Source of the DNA: Norana najaformis | Lineage: Eukaryota > Annelida > Clitellata > Crassiclitellata > Hormogastridae | Assembly: GCA_964023275.1 (NCBI GenBank) | Contig: OZ029916.1 | Location: 26,945,587 to 27,009,586 of the forward strand | Length of the DNA: 64,000 nt | Reading direction: 5' to 3' | Shown here: positions 55,835-64,000 of the stretch, piece after piece | How positions within the stretch are numbered: position 1 is the first letter of the stretch | Layout of the letters: every line of letters begins with the position of its first letter | Made by a program: the position numbers and the translations under genes | The notes under the pieces: model-generated | Told to the model about the DNA's origin: nothing | Database searches by the model: none | Seen by the model: the letters and a program-made list of their open reading frames with translations, nothing else

Positions 55835-56149
55835 TCAAAATGGCTGACGTTTGCCGAGGTCGGATCGGAACGGAAGCCCCCTTTTGTCGGCTTCCAGCTC
55901 CCGGGCTTCGTATCTCTTGCCAAGATCAGACCGAAACGGAAGAGCGCGTTTCAGTTCTTCCATTGTTTCCAAGTCATAGATGGCAGCAGCCGTCATGTCT
56001 CCATCCGTCTGGAGTCGAGATCTGAGTGGCAGCCGAGGTTTGATGTAGTGACCCTTGACCTGTGATGATGACTCATGGCGCGCTGAACACGAGTCAAGGA
56101 CGGTCATGAGACACAGAAGTAAGACGACGATCAGCTTTTGGATGACCAT
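55835..56149 (-). CDS. neuropeptide precursor releasing two LPFRSDL-amide peptides
   Basis: 104 residues in one exon, start ATG at 56149. A splice acceptor (GTTGTAG) six bases upstream implies a non-coding 5' exon. Residues 1-23 (MVIQKLIVVLLLCLMTVLDS, then CSA) form a textbook signal peptide. KR sites at 67-68, 78-79, 89-90 and 100-101 bracket ALPFRSDL-G (69-77) and GLPFRSDL-G (91-99). With prohormone convertase cleavage and Gly-based amidation these give two octapeptide amides. A linker YEARELEADKR separates them, so the pair is a 22-residue tandem duplication. Upstream, RLPLRSRL (39-46) looks like a degenerate third copy without a Gly-KR. I do not recognise the peptide as a member of a named family (not SALMFamide, RFamide or kisspeptin-like at the C-terminus). 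The precursor architecture itself is clear. Confidence 0.87.
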   Translation of the reverse strand: MVIQKLIVVLLLCLMTVLDSCSARHESSSQVKGHYIKPRLPLRSRLQTDGDMTAAAIYDLETMEELKRALPFRSDLGKRYEARELEADKRGLPFRSDLGKRQPF

Positions 56150-56449
56150 GACTTCCTACAACACACGATACATTGAATCAGGCAATGTCTTGCAAACCAC
56201 TTTACTTAAGACCCTGTCTGAAGTTACTCTTTGTAATCATTAGGTTACGATAGATCTATGTGTTCTTATACGTTTTGATGATATGTTACAATGTTACGAT
56301 TTGTTACTATATATATGTAACTGTGTTACGAGATGTTACGATACGTTGCGATATATAATATGTTAGGATATGTTATAACATGCTATAAGTATGCTATAAA
56401 TCGCCCCACCTGGAACGCACGTTTCCCGAAACAGATTTTGCACGTAGTT

Positions 56450-56690
56450 AGCTACATTGGTTAACGCGTACGTAAGGCCTCTCTGAGCGTGAGGATGCCG
56501 GTTCGCGTCCCGGTCGTGGCTTATTTCAGGTATATGAATCTCGGGCTAACACGGGCGGTACACGGGGACCTTAAATAGCATGGCATTCATTCAAACGGGC
56601 AGCGGTGGTGAAGGCTCTCATCCAATAAATTCATTGAAAAATGAGCAGGGTCGTGGCCATACGGTCGCTATAGAAAAACGATTACATTCA
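56450..56690 (+). mobile_element. tRNA-derived SINE, family 1
   Basis: A-box-like TTGGTTAACGCGTACG and B-box GGTTCGCGTCCC at 56500-56511. Then CACGGGGACCTTAAATAGCA, CATTCAAACGGGCAGCGG and ACGGTCGCTATAGAAAAACG. Very similar to 23425-23655, so both are likely fairly young. Lies 300 bp upstream of the neuropeptide coding exon. Confidence 0.78.
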
Positions 56691-57120
56691 CATTTAGATA
56701 GTGAGAAACAACGATGTTCCTGGCAATGGAAATGGGCGTGGCCAGAACGAATTTCGCCTGAACTTATTTCGCACCACACCAAGACCAAACCATATCCCAG
56801 GGCTCCGTCGCTGAATCTAATCTAATCTAAAGACTTCTATAGCACCGTTCTCATAATGTCCAAGGCATCAGTCGATGGTCTGCGCAGCTCAGGACTGCTC
56901 TGGGAATATGTTTCATCGTGCTGCTAAAACTGACAGCCGTGTTTAATGAAATTTTGCATATTTTCATTGTTGTTGCACTTGAACTGCGTTTTCGATTTGC
57001 GCCGAACTGGGTGACCCAAGCTCTCTGTCATTTGTCAATCGCCAGTTGACGCCCATCGTCGTGTAACAATGAATAAGTAATAATCTGCTGTCAACAGCTC
57101 CATTAGAAGTTAAACGCAAA

Positions 57121-60020
<2,900 letters not shown>

Positions 60021-60303
60021 AGGGGGCGCACGATAGCAGAATGGTAACACACTGGCACGAAGAGCAGAAGGTAGCAGGTTCAAACCCCGCTAGCCCCACA
60101 AAAAGGTCGACTCAGCCTTCTGCTACTCCCTAGATGGCGGCAGGAAAATGAGTAGCAGTTTCACTGCGATGGTAACCTCGGGTTCAGCGGAAAGACCTGG
60201 CCACCTACCGCCGATGTATGGCAATGCCACCTGAGGGCTGATGGCCTAGCACCGGAGATCAGCACCGGGCCCGACACTCGAATCGAGTATGGGCAAAACC
60301 TTT
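60021..60303 (+). mobile_element. tRNA-derived SINE, family 3
   Basis: The head looks like a tRNA: GGGGGCGCACGATAGCAGAA with an A-box (TAGCAGAATGG) at 60034-60044, a B-box (GGTTCAAACCCC) at 60077-60088, and a GCCCCACA 3' end near 60100. A 200-bp unrelated body and a TA-rich tail follow. Only one copy is seen in the window. Confidence 0.75.
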
Positions 60304-60594
60304 TTACATACATATATATACATATACATATATATGTATATAAAAAAGGACTGAACAAATGAAAACACGCAAACAGTCATAATCCTGTGGATGGGTGACT
60401 ACTTTAAATTCCAAAATGCGCATCTTGTTTTGTATAGGTCTATGTATGTACTGTATATGCATATTCCAAATAACAATAAACATATAGATATATATAGACA
60501 TGTATATATGTTATTTGGAATATGCAATGTATGGAAGACATATTTCGCAATATGCAATATGTGGAATATAAACATACCGTGTGTGTATATATAT

Positions 60595-61161
60595 TGTAGC
60601 GGTACTTCGTTAGCAAATTAGCTATTTGTATGCAAATTAGCTCTTTGTATGCAAATTAGCTCTTTGTATGCAAATTAGCTCTTTGTATGCATATTAGTGC
60701 CTTGTATGAAAATTAGCTCCTTGTATACAAATTAGCTCATTGTATGTAAATTTGCTCCTATATAAGGTGGCCCGTTAAAAGAGAGAAGAAGTGAAGAAAA
60801 ACGGGGTAGAAGAGAGAGAGAGGAAATCGACATGACACTGAAGTAGACGCGTTCTTTCAGTTCGTTGCGGTCCGCTTATGATTTGGACTTTAATGTTAAA
60901 TCAACTTCGGATAAGGGGTGTTCGAGTAATAAACAGATTGAAATCGAATATCGAACTTCGTTGACTTGGTTGATGAACTGTCTCCTGATATATCACGAGA
61001 GCCTTACCAACTTGGGCTTCAACTCGGCCAAAGCGCTAGAAAGTCGTCCTGGTAATTCGAAGTCTTACCAACTACCATCTTGTCGGAATTGAGAAGTTCG
61101 ACGGGACCAGCTGTCGACTGGTAAAGGAGGAGGACAGGGAAGAAGGAGGAGAATCGCCACA
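60595..61161 (+). mobile_element. solo LTR of an LTR retrotransposon
   Basis: 567 bp with complementary termini TGTAGCG...CGCCACA and the flanking hexamer ATATAT on both sides, a possible target-site duplication in a TA-rich site. Inside are eight 19-bp units (60613-60764), a TATA box TATATAAGG (60759-60767) and AATAAA (60928-60933), which is the U3-R-U5 order. No primer-binding site or coding region follows, so this is a recombined solo LTR. Family not assigned. The 75-codon frame at 60865-61092 is a shadow. Confidence 0.7.
60613..60764 (+). repeat. eight 19-bp tandem units with POU octamer motifs
   Basis: Unit GCAAATTAGCTCTTTGTAT. With the preceding T/A, units 2-4 create perfect ATGCAAAT octamers at 60630, 60649 and 60668. 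Units 5-8 drift (GCATATTAG, GAAAATTAG, ACAAATTAG, GTAAATTTG). The array ends in the LTR TATA box. Confidence 0.92.
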
Positions 61162-61834
61162 ATATATTTATTTATACACATATACAAATGCATATGCATA
61201 TGCAGAGACAGCCATTTAAAAGAGGCTATAGAAATGTTCTGTCACAATTTACAATATAATCAAGCGCTTTTGTGAGCTAAAAACAGGCGCTATATTAATT
61301 GTCTAGACACAATCATTATAGTTTAAAGCTCCTCAGACTGAAGAAAGAAGATGCTGGAGATAGAAACAAATGGAAAAGAATGATCCGTGTGGCTGACCCC
61401 TCCACTAGGAAGGATTAATTCCAGCCAGAAGGAAAGAGAGACACGAATTTATAGTATTGTATGCACACACGAATAAATGCATATATATGCATGTATATAG
61501 ATAATACACGGTATTCAATAGGGATTGATCAGTGGATTAGATACAGACTCAAACTAACTGACGGAAAGGCATATTTAAGACATGTTGCTTCCACTTTCCT
61601 CGCACTGATTCCGGACACGAGGCGCTATAGAAATGGAAATTACAAAAATTGAGAAAATCGAGTAGTCTGAACCTCTTGCTGTTGTTGGTCATGCGTCTCT
61701 CGATTAATATTTTCATCTGATGTATATCCGTAACAGCGGTGTCACGTTTTCATATGACACAGTATTCTGATCAGCCGCAGTATATAGGCCACCGATACAT
61801 AATGCTTGTTCCTGAAGTTCACCATTATGCCACA

Positions 61835-62015
61835 AGCGTGGGATACGGTAGCATATGAGATAGACCGCTCAGTTTGTAACGTGGAGAGTACGGGTTCGAG
61901 CCTCCTCCGAGACGGTTACTGTGTAGGAACCTTGAGCAAGTCCTTAACTCGCAACTGCTCGGCACCATCAATCGATGCTAAGTCATTAGATAGTGACGCC
62001 TAATAAATGCAGTAA
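61835..62015 (+). mobile_element. tRNA-derived SINE, family 2
   Basis: A-box-like GATACGGTAGCATATGAGAT and B-box GGGTTCGAGCCTCC (from 61892). Then CTGTGTAGGAACCTTGAGCA, TCGGCACCATCAATCGATGC and an A-rich tail. Plus-sense reference copy for 10085 and 45850. A piece of the same end (GCGCCATCGATTGATGCC) recurs at 62206-62223. Confidence 0.75.
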
Positions 62016-63296
62016 CAAAATAAAAAGTGCGTAGTAAGTATTACCTTACTTTGGTCGTGACCTGTGAGTGATGTAGTCTTCTCCCTTGCTCAGCCAAGTT
62101 CTTTGAAAAGCAATTCTTCAATCTGCTCATTCCACTGAGACTGTTGTCTGCAATATCGACTTAAGGGTATTTTAGATTGGATCACTTTGCCGACTGGCGC
62201 TGGTGCGCCATCGATTGATGCCTAGTGTATAATTACAAGAGAGCTTCATATATAGAAGTTACAAGATTGCACAATCTGATATTCTGAAATCAAACCTCAC
62301 ATAAATGTGTGTGTGTGTATATATAGTCTACACATTATCTTTCAGGAAGTGAAACTGTGAGACACCTTCCGTTTGATGCAGACCTATGGTTCTGAATGAC
62401 CTGAAAGTATGACCAACCGTAGCGCGCAATTCCTTTGTGTCTTGATTTTTCAATTACGTTCGGCGATTCTGCTAACAATAGGCAAATGCCATATATTGTG
62501 ATTGTACGAAAGGATAATATTTAGATCTACGGAACACAGACCTATAAACATAATATATACTACACATATAGACGCTTCAAAGGCCTGCATCACGCAGTAC
62601 CTTACCACACACCCTGTGACTGCACTGCAGATAATCAGATTTAGGGAAATGACTGTCGCTTTTGTCGGAATTTGGCCAGCGCCATAAACTGCTCGATTTC
62701 CTTCTATCGCCATTGTGGACTGGCGAAAAAGAAGAAGAAGCAGAAGAAAGTCGCTGACAGTATCTGTCTGTCAATTATCAAGATGACGACATTCAGTTTT
62801 CAACCTTGGAGGAGAAGCCACTGTGTAGCAACCGATATCGAGATCGGTGAAACTGCGTTTCCTTGAGTAATCCAAGAGAACACGCATTCGTGCTCTTTGA
62901 TCTTCGCACATGTATATTCAGCTGATGCCAGGACGAAACCAGTCATTGTGCATTCTCTCTTGAGCGCCATCGCGACAGTCGACCAGTTCCTCACCCACTG
63001 ATGATGAACGAATTTACCGGCCTCATCCTCTGTCACTTTGGCTTTTTTCTCTGAATTCAAATCTCTGCTTGATCTCATCCCTCTCTCTCTCTCTCATTAT
63101 ATATATATATATATATATATATCGGACTGACAGCGAAACAATCAAAAGTCTCAGCGCTTGATTTCTAAATGCCAACCGATACCTTCGATTGTGAGCTAAA
63201 TTGGTCGTTATCGCCGAATCGAAAGATGAATTTCGTGCTGAACAACTCATAAGCCACTGCCACCCCCTTCTCCTTCTCTCCAGGAGACTGTCCGTC

Positions 63297-63369
<73 letters not shown>

Positions 63370-63480
63370 TCTAGTCTATTCCATTTGACTCTATTCCGCG
63401 CTGTGCTATTCTGATGAAACTAAACCTGTCGTGTTTCGCTCTTCCATCTGTCTCCTGTGAAGTGGAATTGCGTTAGTTCA
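62016..63480. other. intergenic DNA
   Basis: No supported exon. (TC)n/(TA)n tract at 63081-63122 and (TA)n at 63301-63364. The 92-codon minus frame at 62800-63078 shows no domain. Confidence 0.45.
63301..63364. repeat. (TA)n microsatellite
   Basis: About 64 bp of pure TA. Confidence 0.97.
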
Positions 63481-63489
63481 GGTTAATTC

Positions 63490-63700
63490 CACCGGCACAC
63501 TATACATGCTGTCTCCGTGGTTAGCAGTCCTTTGAGGCATTGCCCAGGGCTTGGATGATCTTTCGGCTGAAGCACAAACACGTGACGTTAATCCAACTGG
63601 AAGAAATTTAATTACAGCGAACTCTTAGCTTCTGATCGACAGACCGGGATTCGAACCCCGGAAGCAATTCACGGTCGAATGCGGAGCAAAGCTTCACCTT
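63490..63700 (-). mobile_element. tRNA-derived SINE, family 4 (probable)
   Basis: On the minus strand a perfect T-arm/B-box CCGGGGTTCGAATCCCGG (about 63644-63661) is followed by a body with GTGTTTGTGCTTCAGCCGAA and CAAGCCCTGGGC. A clear A-box is not seen at the right distance, so it is called a SINE rather than a tRNA gene. Confidence 0.45.
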
Positions 63701-64000
63701 ATGAAATCAACGAAGGCAAAACTGCGTGACTGACATCAGGTTGACCGCCTGGACTGTCAGATAAGAACCAAGACTTTTTAATTCTGGTCAAACAATCAAC
63801 ATAGATCACGTGTACTGTCATTGGCAATCGCATAAAGACAAATGACAGATACTCTACTAGAAGTTTCACTTTTCCCTAGTCTGTTTCTTTTTATACAGCT
63901 CGAATTGATAGCCTTTGTAGCTTAGCCTAAAACATGTGCAATCTTTCACGGCGGACCAGAGGGAGGTCCCAAGTGCTACTACAGCTCATGCGGTAAGTGC

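Noticed and set aside
60021..60100. Possible genuine tRNA gene
   Set aside because: A- and B-boxes are present, but the acceptor stem pairs poorly and a SINE body and tail follow, so it is called a tRNA-derived SINE.
63640..63662. Perfect T-arm suggesting a tRNA gene
   Set aside because: No matching D-arm/A-box or acceptor stem at the right distance; a SINE-like body follows.

Overview
This is a window of animal nuclear DNA, not bacterial. Genes are split into many short exons with GT-AG introns. Intergenic DNA is full of microsatellites, tRNA-derived SINEs and decayed CR1/L2-like LINE tails. Two genes encode motile-cilium coiled-coil proteins. A third gene looks like a secreted, amidated neuropeptide precursor. 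The frequent 'taggcct' words, the LINE/SINE mix and the gene content suggest a marine invertebrate. An echinoderm or another invertebrate deuterostome is my best guess; this is an impression, not a phylogenetic result.

Layout. (1) 1-10770, + strand: the 3' part of a BBOF1 (CCDC176)-like basal-body gene, with its 5' end outside the window. (2) About 13.9-26.8 kb, + strand: a gene for a single-pass membrane protein with one EGF domain of ErbB-ligand type. Five exons at 22098-26795 are well supported; a first exon at 13981-14091 is a candidate. (3) 31798-33657, - strand: an intronless coding sequence for a 619-residue protein made of six cupin domains, each on an exact 103-residue period. A repeat-poor stretch downstream (29.4-31.8 kb) is probably its long 3' UTR. 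(4) About 36.4-52.84 kb, + strand: an essentially complete CFAP58 (CCDC147) gene. All sixteen exons from 39167 onward join in phase to about 876 residues, the size of the vertebrate protein. (5) 55835-56149, - strand: a 104-residue neuropeptide precursor predicted to release two amidated octapeptides, ALPFRSDL-NH2 and GLPFRSDL-NH2, which I do not recognise. (6) 56.2-64 kb: no convincing gene. It holds long GA tracts, three tRNA-derived SINEs and a clean solo LTR (60595-61161) carrying eight 19-bp units, three of them with the POU octamer ATGCAAAT upstream of a TATA box.

BBOF1 and CFAP58 both serve motile cilia and lie on the same strand about 26 kb apart. The cupin and CFAP58 genes are divergent and may share an upstream region. 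The EGF-type ligand and the neuropeptide are signalling genes with no visible link to the ciliary pair. The strongest candidates for something undescribed are the six-cupin protein, the LPFRSDL-amide precursor, the EGF-type ligand and the octamer-bearing LTR. Exon boundaries were derived by hand from splice signals, phase continuity and recognition of protein families, and no searches were run.
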